A stretch of DNA of 64,000 nucleotides, taken from Candidatus Mcinerneyibacterium aminivorans. GTDB lineage: Bacteria > Macinerneyibacteriota > Macinerneyibacteria > Macinerneyibacteriales > Macinerneyibacteriaceae. The DNA is taken from the NCBI GenBank assembly GCA_008086245.1, contig VSIX01000139.1:21952-85951 (forward strand), written 5' to 3'. Under the pieces are notes generated by a model. It did no database searches and had not been told where the DNA came from. It saw nothing but the letters and a program-made list of their open reading frames with translations. Positions 25,724 to 33,004 of this stretch are shown in pieces. Positions within the stretch are counted from its first letter, which is position 1. Each line of letters opens with the position of its first letter. Position numbers and translations under genes: made by a program.

Positions 25724-27307
25724 ATGAATAAGAAAAAATTTAAAGATTTAAATTTATCAAAAGAAATTGAAAAGGCTGTGGAGGATATGGGATTTGAAGA
25801 GGCAACTCCTATTCAAACCCAGGCTATTCCTGAGGTAATGAAGGGAAAAGATGTTATAGGACAGGCCCAAACAGGAACAGGAAAAACAGCGGCGTTTGGA
25901 ATACCTATACTTGAAATGATTGAACCTGAAAATAAAAATGTACAGGTATTAATACTCTGTCCTACCAGGGAGCTTGCTATTCAGGTATCCGAGGAGATAA
26001 GAAGATTAGCGAGATATATGAAAAGTATAACCATTTTACCGGTTTATGGAGGTCAGTCTATTAAACATCAAATTAAAACACTTAAGAAGGGAGCACAGAT
26101 TGTAATAGGAACTCCAGGGCGAACAATGGATCATATGAGAAGAAAGACATTGAAACTCGATAATTTAAATATGATTGTACTGGATGAAGCTGATGAGATG
26201 TTAAATATGGGGTTTAGAGATGATATTGAAACTATATTAAGAGGTATTAAAGGAGAAAGACAGACTGTATTTTTCTCAGCTACTATGCCCAGATCGATAC
26301 TGGCTTTACGGAAAAAATATCAAAAAAATCCCGAAATAATTAAGGTGGTTCATAAAAAGCTGACGGTTCCAAACACGGAACAGGCATATTTTAAGGTAAA
26401 TAGAAGAAAGAAGCTGGAGGCACTGACCAGAATAATCGATATTCACAGCCCCGATAGAACTCTGGTATTTTGTAATACAAGAAAAAAGGTGGATAAACTG
26501 GCTATACAGCTTCAGGCAAGAGGTTATTTTGCTGATAATATTCACGGAGGATTAAGTCAACCTCAGAGAAATAGGGTTATGAAAAAATTTAAAAATGGTA
26601 CTGTTGAAATACTTGTAGCTACGGATGTAGCAGCCAGAGGAATTGATATAAACAATATTGAGATTGTTTTTAATTATGATATACCGCAGGATGAAGAATA
26701 TTATGTACACAGAATAGGAAGAACAGGAAGAGCGGGCAAAGATGGATCTGCATTTACTTTAGTTTCTGGAAAGGAAATCTATAAATTAAAAAGTATTCAG
26801 AAATATACAAAAACAAAAATTCAGAAAAGATCGGTACCATCACCCGATGATGTAGAAGAAGTGAAAATGAATCTACTTCTTGAAAATGTTTTTAAGATGC
26901 TAAATGAAGATGATTTTTCTACTGAAAAAGAGGTTATTAATGAGATAATACAGGAAGATTATACTGCTGTTGATATTGCATCTGCATTGTTGAGACTTGC
27001 AATGGAACAGGATAAAAAAGAAGATGTTGAATCTGATGATAGCTTTAAAGAAACAGGAGCTGAGCCCGGAATGGTAAGATTCTTTATAAATGTCGGTAAA
27101 AATCAGGGAATAACTCCTGGAGATGTAGTTGGAGCTATTGCCGGAGAAACAGGTATATCGGGCGGATTGGTCGGATTAATAGATATATATGATAGATATA
27201 CTTTTGTTGAAGTACCGCGTGATCATGCCAAAAAAGTACTGATGGTTATGAATAATAACAGAATTAAAGGTAAAAATATAAGTATGGAACCTGCTAATTC
27301 AAAATAA
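25724..27307 (+). CDS. deaD: DEAD-box RNA helicase, DeaD/CsdA type
   Basis: 527 aa with all helicase motifs: Q motif ATPIQTQAIP, AQTGTGKT (48-55), PTRELAIQV, DEAD near residue 153, SATMP, HGGLSQPQRNRVMKKF, TDVAARGIDI and HRIGRTGRAG. Residues about 445-520 form a DbpA/CsdA-type RNA-binding domain (MVRFFINVGKNQGITPGDVV, FVEVPRDHAKKVL). Such helicases unwind rRNA or structured mRNA during ribosome assembly and cold adaptation. AAGGAAAGAAGG precedes the ATG. Long non-coding sequence upstream is reminiscent of regulated deaD/csdA leaders, but nothing specific is visible. Confidence 0.93.
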   Translation: MNKKKFKDLNLSKEIEKAVEDMGFEEATPIQTQAIPEVMKGKDVIGQAQTGTGKTAAFGIPILEMIEPENKNVQVLILCPTRELAIQVSEEIRRLARYMKSITILPVYGGQSIKHQIKTLKKGAQIVIGTPGRTMDHMRRKTLKLDNLNMIVLDEADEMLNMGFRDDIETILRGIKGERQTVFFSATMPRSILALRKKYQKNPEIIKVVHKKLTVPNTEQAYFKVNRRKKLEALTRIIDIHSPDRTLVFCNTRKKVDKLAIQLQARGYFADNIHGGLSQPQRNRVMKKFKNGTVEILVATDVAARGIDINNIEIVFNYDIPQDEEYYVHRIGRTGRAGKDGSAFTLVSGKEIYKLKSIQKYTKTKIQKRSVPSPDDVEEVKMNLLLENVFKMLNEDDFSTEKEVINEIIQEDYTAVDIASALLRLAMEQDKKEDVESDDSFKETGAEPGMVRFFINVGKNQGITPGDVVGAIAGETGISGGLVGLIDIYDRYTFVEVPRDHAKKVLMVMNNNRIKGKNISMEPANSK

Positions 27308-27327
27308 TATCTGAATAGATATATATG

Positions 27328-27367
27328 ATTGGAGGTTATCTATTTAGTTAACCTCCAATATTTTTTC
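27328..27367 (+). terminator. Intrinsic terminator after the helicase gene
   Basis: ATTGGAGGTTA (27328-27338) pairs perfectly with TAACCTCCAAT (27349-27359) around a 10-nt loop, followed by A and then TTTTTT. It separates the helicase from the convergent DUF2284 gene. Confidence 0.9.
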
Positions 27368-27378
27368 TAAAATATTTA

Positions 27379-27882
27379 TTATTCAATAAAAACCATAGCA
27401 AAATAATCAGGAATTTCTTCTTCATTTTGAAGAACTTCAATGTCATAACCATTATTCCTAACTGTTTTATAAACGTCTATTCCGCAGGCCTCAAGAGATG
27501 GCCGAATTTTTTCGGGATATGGGCAGGGGGATTTACAGTCTTCTATATCACACCTTTTGCATGGACCGCATGCAAGTCCAAGAGCTTTATAGAATCCATC
27601 AAGAAAAATTTCGTGCTCGAGTTTAACAACTATATCCTGCATTTCAGGATCATCGTGGTCGTGAAGTAAGAGTGCATAATTAAATTCTTCAACCATTTTT
27701 TCAGTTTCATTCACAGAAAAAACATTTGGTGGGCAGGTTAATCTTTCTCCATATGTGTCACATCCAAAACGGCATTTCCATCTTACGGCATGCGAAGTCT
27801 CAATTGTATCAGCAGAGATGACTTTTGCATCAACTACTCCCAGCTTTATAGCTCTATCAACATATTTATTGTATTTAGACAT
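27379..27882 (-). CDS. DUF2284 predicted metal-binding protein
   Basis: 167 aa rich in Cys: WKCRFGCDTYGERLTCPPN, then LACGPCKRCDIEDCKSPCPYP. This layout matches DUF2284 (predicted metal-binding), common in anaerobes; two cysteine clusters could hold an Fe-S cluster or another metal. No membrane segment or signal. AGGGAGG precedes the start on the minus strand. It is monocistronic and convergent with the helicase. The biochemical function is not known. Confidence 0.85.
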   Translation of the reverse strand: MSKYNKYVDRAIKLGVVDAKVISADTIETSHAVRWKCRFGCDTYGERLTCPPNVFSVNETEKMVEEFNYALLLHDHDDPEMQDIVVKLEHEIFLDGFYKALGLACGPCKRCDIEDCKSPCPYPEKIRPSLEACGIDVYKTVRNNGYDIEVLQNEEEIPDYFAMVFIE

Positions 27883-27920
27883 AACATCCTCCCTATAATT
27901 TTATTTAATTACTTATTTTC

Positions 27921-27929
27921 ATAATAACA
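27921..27929 (-). promoter_or_regulatory. Extended -10 promoter (TGTTATTAT) of the DUF2284 gene
   Basis: On the minus strand TG-T-TATTAT lies 38 nt upstream of the start codon. It is part of a 19-nt sequence (27913-27931) that also occurs identically upstream of manC at 36751-36769. Confidence 0.5.
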
Positions 27930-28011
27930 TAAATATTAAATGATTTTAGTTAATATTTTTTTTATTATTCTTGATATACAAACCATCCTGAATTACTAAG
28001 GGCCTTGATCG

Positions 28012-28116
28012 GTCACTGAATATTCATATCATATGATTTGTATATGCATATTCCGGGTGAAGCGAATGAAGTGAGCGTAATCCCGGAATCTTCTTGTATG
28101 AGCTTTAAATTATTTT
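28012..28116 (+). repeat. ATTCCGG dispersed intergenic repeat, copy B
   Basis: GTCACTGAATATTCATATCA box, then TATATGCAT, ATTCCGGG (28050-28057), a 24-nt loop TGAAGCGAATGAAG..., CCCGGAAT (28082-28089) and CTTCTTGTATGAGCTTTAAA. Closest in 3' box to copy D and in loop to copy C. Confidence 0.85.
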
Positions 28117-28400
28117 TTTTGAAGGTCAAAAATTTTAAGCTATTTAGGTTAGATTATTCACTATAATCGTGTCACTGATTTTTAAAAATTTGAAGCGAGA
28201 ATCTGATGAACTAGTTAGGTGTACTTTTATTTATTCTTCATAGTTTTTTATAAAAATCCTGTCCAGTTTTAAACTTTCTCTTATGAGTTACTTCTATGAC
28301 TTTTATATTAAAATCATTTTTTTAAAAAATAGGTCTTGCATTCAACCTCTGTGTTTTGTTTGATGATGCATTGCTTTTTTCTTTGTGCTCTGTTGTGTTG

Positions 28401-28465
28401 TACTATGTGCGATGAGCATAGTAAAAATTGCGACAGCAATATTTTCGAACCTCGAATTTCGAAAA
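28401..28465. repeat. Array of three short hairpins
   Basis: TACTATG/CATAGTA (28401-28423), ATTGC-GACA-GCAAT (28427-28440) and TTTTCGAA/TTCGAAAA (28442-28465) follow one another without gaps. The central one is of the same type as the hairpin at 31509-31532. Confidence 0.55.
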
Positions 28466-28569
28466 ATCGAGTATCGATTAAATTTGTTTATTCTATATTA
28501 AATTATTTTTTTAGTAAATTTGAAACTTAATATATTTTATTTATTGAGAGGAAAAAATAAGAAATTTAA

Positions 28570-28598
28570 TCTGGTTCTTGTTCTCGTTCTGGTTCTAT
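28570..28598 (+). repeat. TTCTGG/TTCTTG low-complexity run
   Basis: CTGGTTCTTGTTCTCGTTCT followed by GGTTCTAT. A similar run closes the window at 63981-64000 and a shorter one is at 17060-17071. Confidence 0.6.
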
Positions 28599-28628
28599 AG
28601 GTAAAATTATTTCATAATTTTACCTATA
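28596..28628 (-). terminator. Perfect 15-bp hairpin at the 3' end of tRNA-Leu
   Basis: The arms 28596-28610 and 28614-28628 are exactly complementary around a 3-nt loop. On the tRNA's strand the hairpin begins in the last tRNA bases (28628-28627). There is no T-tract, so it may be a weak terminator or a processing structure. Confidence 0.5.
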
Positions 28629-28711
28629 CCGAAGGAGGGACTCGAACCCTCACAGGCGCAAGGCCCATTGGATTTTGAATCCAACGCGTCTACCAATTCC
28701 GCCACTTCGGC
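28627..28711 (-). tRNA. tRNA-Leu (anticodon CAA)
   Basis: An 85-nt class II tRNA. Acceptor GCCGAAG pairs with CTTCGGT (a G-U at the end), discriminator A at 28627; D-arm GCGGAATTGGTAGACGC; anticodon stem TTGGA/TCCAA with loop TTCAAAA; long variable arm GGGCCTTGCGCC; T-arm GAGGGTTCGAGTCCCTC. Decodes UUG. CCA is not encoded (TAG follows), so it must be added enzymatically. Confidence 0.97.
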
Positions 28712-28726
28712 CTTGAAGCTGAAAAA

Positions 28727-28754
28727 ATTATATAATATAATTTCTTTGTGTCAA
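28727..28754 (-). promoter_or_regulatory. Consensus sigma70 promoter of tRNA-Leu
   Basis: On the minus strand TTGACA (28754-28749), 16-nt spacer, TATAAT (28732-28727), 15 nt before the tRNA 5' end. Both hexamers match consensus exactly, as expected for a stable RNA. Confidence 0.85.
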
Positions 28755-28779
28755 GCTTTTTAATATTAGAGGAGGAAAT

Positions 28780-29196
28780 ATGAAGTCATATAAAAAGGAA
28801 TTATGGTTTAATACCGATAAAAGAGTAGAGTTTATAAATATTACCCGAAAAGTTCAAAAAGCATTAAAAAAAAGCGGTATAAATGAAGGTTTGTGTCTCG
28901 TAAGTCCGATGCATATTACCGCAAGTGTATTTATTAATGATGCTGAAAGCGGTCTTCATGAGGATTATAAAAGATGGTTACAAGAGCATGTTCCTCATAA
29001 CCCATCACTATACAAACATAATAACACCGGAGAAACCAATGCGGATGCACATATCAAAAGACAGATAATGGGGAGGGATGTTACAGTAGCGATAACAGAG
29101 GGCAAGCTCGATTTCGGTCCCTGGGAACAGATTTTTTATGGTGAATTTGATGGTCAGAGAGATAAAAGAGTACTGATTAAAATAATTGGGGAATAA
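28780..29196 (+). CDS. yjbQ: YjbQ/UPF0047 family protein
   Basis: 138 aa. Conserved family features are [20 protein letters not shown], the ligand histidine in [20 protein letters not shown] and the ending [20 protein letters not shown]. coli YjbQ has weak thiamine-phosphate synthase activity; the true role of the family is unsettled. AGAGGAGG SD. Followed 3 nt later by a phosphoesterase gene and then dinB, forming a probable three-gene operon. Confidence 0.92.
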   Translation: MKSYKKELWFNTDKRVEFINITRKVQKALKKSGINEGLCLVSPMHITASVFINDAESGLHEDYKRWLQEHVPHNPSLYKHNNTGETNADAHIKRQIMGRDVTVAITEGKLDFGPWEQIFYGEFDGQRDKRVLIKIIGE

Positions 29197-29199
29197 AGT

Positions 29200-29943
29200 A
29201 TTAAAATATTTCAAATAAGTGATATCCATATAGGGAACATAAATCAAAAAACACACGGTGTTGATACCAGAAAAAATTTCCTTAAAGTTCTGGAATATTC
29301 GAAAGATATAAAATTTGATAGATATTTAATATCAGGGGACCTTGCTTTCAGAGAGCCCTCTAAAAATATTTATAAATGGATTAAAACCCGGCTTGATAGG
29401 TTTGAACATAGGTATCATATAATTCCTGGAAATCATGATGACTCAAAACTTTTATCAGAAGTTTTTAATGTTGAAACGATTAATTCAAAGGAAATATTCT
29501 ATCATGAAGTGTATAAATATTACCTGTTAATATTTCTGGATACCTCAAATAGTAGAATATCCAGCAAGCAGCTTAAAAGAATAAAAGAACTGGCAAATAT
29601 TTATACTGATAAAAAAATTGTATTATTTATGCATCATCCTCCAGTTAAAACTGGCTGTAAATATATGGATATTAAATATCAACTGTTAAATCAAAACGAT
29701 TTCTGGAAAGAGATAAAAGAAATACAAAATATAAGCCAGATCTTTAGTGGTCACCAGCACTGTGATAAAGAGATATCCATAAATAAAATAAATGTTTATG
29801 TTGCTCCATCTACTTTTTTTCAAATAAATTGTGACCTTGAATATTTTGAGGTGGCTAGTTATAATATAGGCTACAGAATCATAAATATAGCAAAAAACAG
29901 CATAACCAGTTATGTGAATTATTTATCGTCTGGAGAAAAATGA
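29200..29943 (+). CDS. Calcineurin-like phosphoesterase (CpdA/Icc-like), apparent ATT start
   Basis: The frame is open from just after the yjbQ stop, and the product reads (I)KIFQISDIHIGN, then ISGDLAF, IPGNHDD, LFMHHPP and FSGHQHCD. That is a complete set of metallophosphoesterase metal ligands in 247 aa. The family normally begins MKIFQISDIH, so the start should be codon 29200, which is ATT. GGGGA at 29188-29192 lies 7 nt upstream of it. The first canonical in-frame start, GTG 29509, would remove three of the metal-site motifs. It overlaps dinB by 4 nt (ATGA). The substrate is not known; cyclic nucleotides are possible. Confidence 0.8.
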   Translation: MKIFQISDIHIGNINQKTHGVDTRKNFLKVLEYSKDIKFDRYLISGDLAFREPSKNIYKWIKTRLDRFEHRYHIIPGNHDDSKLLSEVFNVETINSKEIFYHEVYKYYLLIFLDTSNSRISSKQLKRIKELANIYTDKKIVLFMHHPPVKTGCKYMDIKYQLLNQNDFWKEIKEIQNISQIFSGHQHCDKEISINKINVYVAPSTFFQINCDLEYFEVASYNIGYRIINIAKNSITSYVNYLSSGEK

Positions 29944-31109
29944 GAAAAAGAACTATTGTTCATGTTGATATGGATGCATTTTTTGCCTCTATAGAACAGC
30001 TTGATAATCCTGAGTATAGAGATAAACCTGTAATTGTGGGAGCAGATCCTGAAAAAGGAAACGGGCGAGGTGTCGTTTCAACATGCAGTTATGAAGCAAG
30101 GGAATATGGCATTCATTCAGCTATGCCAATATCAAAAGCCTACCGTCGCTGCCCGGATGGTATTTATGTTAAACCCCATTTTAAAAGATATGAAGAAATT
30201 TCCAATCAGATAATGAAAATATTTAATGAATTCACTCCTGTTATTGAGAAAATAAGTATAGATGAAGCTTTTTTGGATATGACAGGATGTGAACATTTTT
30301 ATGAATCTGTAAATGATATGGGAGAAAAAATAAAGGCCAGAATTAAGAAGAAGACAAAATTGTCTGCCAGTGTGGGGATAGCATCAAATAAGTCGATAGC
30401 CAAAATTGCATCTGATTTAAATAAACCAGATGGTCTTACCATTTGCCCCTACGGTCAGGAGAAAAAATTTCTTTCTGGGCTTTCATTGAAAAAACTTTGG
30501 GGTGTTGGAGATAAAACTTTAAAAAAACTTAAAAAAATGGGTTTAAAAAAAGTCGGAGATATTGCTGAGATACCTAAAGATATAATGAAAAGGAAATTTG
30601 GCAAACACGGTGTTGGACTTTGGAAACTTGCAAATGGAAAAGATGATAGGGATGTGACTAATTACAGTAAAACAAAGTCAATTAGTGAGGAGTGTACATT
30701 TAGTGAGGATGTTGATAATTTTGACATAATCGATAGTAAAATTGTTTCCATATCAGACAGAGTGGCAAGAAGATTAAGAAAGAAAAACTTCTGGGCAAAA
30801 ACAGTTTTTATAAAGATTCGGTTCGAAAATTTTACAACATATACAAGAAGAAAAACACTAGGTGAATATTTTAAGGATAGTTCAACGCTTATTGAGTATG
30901 CCAGATTGTTGATGCAGGAATTTAAAAATTCAAATAAAAAAGTAAGATTAATAGGTGTAGGAGTTGCAAAATTAAAAAGTAAAAAAAAGTACAGGCAGAT
31001 GAACCTGTTTGATGATAATCAAACAGGTTCTAAGGTCGATAAAGCTTTAGATAAGGCAAAGAAGAAATTTGGTGATAAAATAAATAGAGGATCTGATTAC
31101 TCTAATTAG
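29940..31109 (+). CDS. dinB: DNA polymerase IV (Y family)
   Basis: Error-prone translesion polymerase, 389 aa. VHVDMDAFFASIEQ and ISIDEAFLDMTG contain the catalytic carboxylates. The palm/fingers include YEAREYGIHSAMPISKA, followed by the helix-hairpin-helix thumb (LWGVGDKTLKKLKKMGLKKV) and the little-finger domain. Near the C-terminus QMNLFDD matches a beta-clamp binding motif. ATGA overlap with the phosphoesterase gene shows coupling. No LexA site was noticed. Confidence 0.96.
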   Translation: MRKRTIVHVDMDAFFASIEQLDNPEYRDKPVIVGADPEKGNGRGVVSTCSYEAREYGIHSAMPISKAYRRCPDGIYVKPHFKRYEEISNQIMKIFNEFTPVIEKISIDEAFLDMTGCEHFYESVNDMGEKIKARIKKKTKLSASVGIASNKSIAKIASDLNKPDGLTICPYGQEKKFLSGLSLKKLWGVGDKTLKKLKKMGLKKVGDIAEIPKDIMKRKFGKHGVGLWKLANGKDDRDVTNYSKTKSISEECTFSEDVDNFDIIDSKIVSISDRVARRLRKKNFWAKTVFIKIRFENFTTYTRRKTLGEYFKDSSTLIEYARLLMQEFKNSNKKVRLIGVGVAKLKSKKKYRQMNLFDDNQTGSKVDKALDKAKKKFGDKINRGSDYSN

Positions 31110-31110
31110 T

Positions 31111-31404
31111 TTATTCCTTATCCTTTAGATCTTTTACATAATCATGTATTTTGAAAAATACAATTACAAGTTCCAGCCATACCCTTATAATTAATAACCC
31201 TATAACAACATAAAGGGGAGCAAATATTAACAAACTTAGTATCCCAAATAATGTTGAAATATTAAATCCATTTACAATAATCATTAGAGCGCCAATGGCT
31301 ATCCCAACCATACATAGAATATAAAGTGCTTTAATAATTTTAGGGGTTACAAACTCTGAAAAATCAAAATCAAATAAATTTTTTATAAAACTTTTTGATT
31401 CCAT
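31111..31404 (-). CDS. DUF4282-like small membrane protein
   Basis: 97 aa. An N-terminal amphipathic part (LFDFDFSEFVTPKIIKALY) leads into two membrane segments (about 27-45 and 50-78) with a final charged KIHDYVKDLKDKE. This layout matches DUF4282, of unknown function. AAAGGAGG precedes the ATG on the minus strand. It is convergent with dinB with a single base between the stop codons and no terminator. Confidence 0.75.
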   Translation of the reverse strand: MESKSFIKNLFDFDFSEFVTPKIIKALYILCMVGIAIGALMIIVNGFNISTLFGILSLLIFAPLYVVIGLLIIRVWLELVIVFFKIHDYVKDLKDKE

Positions 31405-31508
31405 AATACCTCCTTTTCCTTCTATATTAAATATACTTAAAATATGAATACATACAAGTCAGGGCAAATAATAATTTGGAGTCACTATTATTAGTGTCTG
31501 TGAGTGTT

Positions 31509-31532
31509 TAAAAATTGCTACCGCAATTTTTA
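31509..31532. repeat. 10-bp hairpin TAAAAATTGC/GCAATTTTTA
   Basis: Perfect arms with a TACC loop. The core ATTGC-nnnn-GCAAT occurs also at 28427-28440. The T-run on either strand could let it act as a terminator, but the nearest gene ends are over 100 nt away. Confidence 0.6.
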
Positions 31533-31589
31533 GATTAAGACTAAGGTTAAGATTAAGTTTCCGGGTCAGGATTTGAGAAAGTTATAAAA

Positions 31590-31680
31590 GTAATGATAGA
31601 AGATTTCGGGATTTCGTTTACTTTGTTCGCTTCACCCGGAATGTTCATCACAGAAACTATAAGTAAAGAATATTCCTGAC
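31590..31680 (-). repeat. ATTCCGG dispersed intergenic repeat, copy C (inverted)
   Basis: Read on the minus strand: GTCAGGAATATTCTTTACTT box, ATTCCGGG (31642-31635), 24-nt loop TGAAGCGAACAAAGTAAACG..., CCCGAAAT (31610-31603, one G-U pair) and CTTCTATCATTACTTTTATA. Confidence 0.8.
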
Positions 31681-31801
31681 GGATATGGTTAGCTTTTATC
31701 AAGTCTAAGTTCGGGAAACTTTTTTGAATAATTTTTAAATGATTTTGTCTTCAGAAAAATTAGACTCAAAATTTTGTGCACACGATTTGAGATGTGAATT
31801 A

Positions 31802-31850
31802 TTTTTTGAATTAGCCATTTGGTATTTGCAATTTGCAATTTTGAATCAGG
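31802..31850 (+). repeat. TTTGCAAT-rich short repeats
   Basis: GAATTAGCCATTTGGTATTT is followed by two direct copies of GCAATTT and TTGAATC. It is related to the 21-nt direct repeat at 25174-25248. Confidence 0.5.
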
Positions 31851-31924
31851 CTTTGCTTTGTTCTAGGTATATTTCTTGATTTTTTATACAAATTAAACTA
31901 TTTTTATATTAAAGGGAGGTTAAG

Positions 31925-33001
31925 ATGAAAAAGAGATATTATATATTATTAATCTTTTTGGTTTTTGGAATATTTTTAAACTCATGCAGCGGAGGGCATA
32001 AATTTTCAACAATAGGGAAGGAATATGACCTTTTGCTCTTTGCCGATAATGAATTTTATAATGCAAGGGAGGATATGATTCTGGATAATTTATCAAATAA
32101 GGTATTTTTTACACATTCAGAATCAATATTCAAAATTATGAAGAAAAATATTGAAAAAGCTTCGAGAATGAAGAAATATAAAAATATAGTTTTTATAGAT
32201 AATATTATGACCACTGAAGATGTAACTACTTATATTACCGATGTGCTGGGAAGTGATAAGGTTTATGAAACGAAGGATGTTACTATAGCACATAAAGAAA
32301 ATATGTGGGCGGAGGGTCAGACTGTTGTTTTTCTTCTTTTTGCAGGAGATGTAATTACCGAAGATGATATTGAAAAAGCAGTTGAAAAAGCTGGAGATAT
32401 TGTAGAGAAGGATGTTCAAAAAAGGATTGAAGATGAGCTGTTTAAGGAAGATACCAATTCTGAACTTGTGAAAAAAGCCAAAGAAAGGTTTGATTTTAAA
32501 TTACATATTCCTAAAAGATATTTTAGCTTTAAAGAAAAGGATGATTTTCTTTCTGTGGTTACACGGGCACCGGATAGGTTGTTTTTTTTCTACAGTGAAG
32601 AATATTCCGCCAGCAAACAGGTGAATGAAGAAAACGCAGTAAAACTGAGGAATAAGGTTACTGGAATGTATTATGATGGTGATGTTGTTTTTACCGAAAT
32701 GAAGGAATGGAAAAAAGAGAGTCCTGATAAAAATTACTTCTATAATTTTGAAAAAATTGATTATAAAGGAAATTCCTTTTATAAACTTCAGGGCTTATGG
32801 GAAAATAATGAAAATATTAGAGGTGGAGTCTTTGTAACTTATTATTATCATGATAAAGAAAACAACAAAATATATTTGATTGATGCCATGCTCCACAATC
32901 CGGGAGAACCTAAATGGCCCTATATTAATAAGATGAGCATGATACAAAGGAAAAACACTGAGTTAATAATTGATCAAATTAATCAGAAGAAGAAAGAATA
33001 G
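31925..33001 (+). CDS. Lipoprotein, DUF4837-like
   Basis: 358 aa with a lipoprotein signal: MKKRYYILLIFLVFGIFLNSC with lipobox LNSC (Cys21). The body has no known catalytic motif. Its first half includes a charged, helical linker (EDDIEKAVEKAGDIVEKDVQ), and the second half has FKLHIPKRYFSFKEKDDFL and GGVFVTYYYHD...LIDAMLHNPGEPKW, which resemble DUF4837 lipoproteins of the Bacteroidota. The match is from memory and should be tested. AAAGGGAGG SD. It is followed 3 nt later by a beta-barrel-like gene, so the pair is probably co-transcribed. Confidence 0.7.
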   Translation: MKKRYYILLIFLVFGIFLNSCSGGHKFSTIGKEYDLLLFADNEFYNAREDMILDNLSNKVFFTHSESIFKIMKKNIEKASRMKKYKNIVFIDNIMTTEDVTTYITDVLGSDKVYETKDVTIAHKENMWAEGQTVVFLLFAGDVITEDDIEKAVEKAGDIVEKDVQKRIEDELFKEDTNSELVKKAKERFDFKLHIPKRYFSFKEKDDFLSVVTRAPDRLFFFYSEEYSASKQVNEENAVKLRNKVTGMYYDGDVVFTEMKEWKKESPDKNYFYNFEKIDYKGNSFYKLQGLWENNENIRGGVFVTYYYHDKENNKIYLIDAMLHNPGEPKWPYINKMSMIQRKNTELIIDQINQKKKE

Positions 33002-33004
33002 TAA

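Larger units (their letters stand above)
27883..28626. other. 744-bp gene-free region with repeats
   Basis: Contains the DUF2284 promoter, ATTCCGG repeat copy B (28012-28116), a GT/CT-rich stretch (28346-28400), an array of three hairpins (28401-28465), a TTCTGG/TTCTTG low-complexity run (28570-28598) and the hairpin downstream of tRNA-Leu. I found no convincing gene. Confidence 0.7.
31405..31924. other. 520-bp gene-free region with repeats
   Basis: Holds a 10-bp hairpin (31509-31532), a TTAAG/ATTAAG-rich stretch (31533-31557), ATTCCGG repeat copy C in inverted orientation (31590-31680), and a TTTGCAAT-rich stretch (31802-31850). A possible weak promoter for the lipoprotein gene (TTGATT, 17 nt, TATTTT) lies at 31876-31904. 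No gene seen. Confidence 0.7.

Noticed and set aside
28336-28530. 64-aa Cys-rich open frame near the hairpin array
   Set aside because: It is made of low-complexity GT-rich DNA and three back-to-back hairpins, with no SD; composition explains the cysteines.
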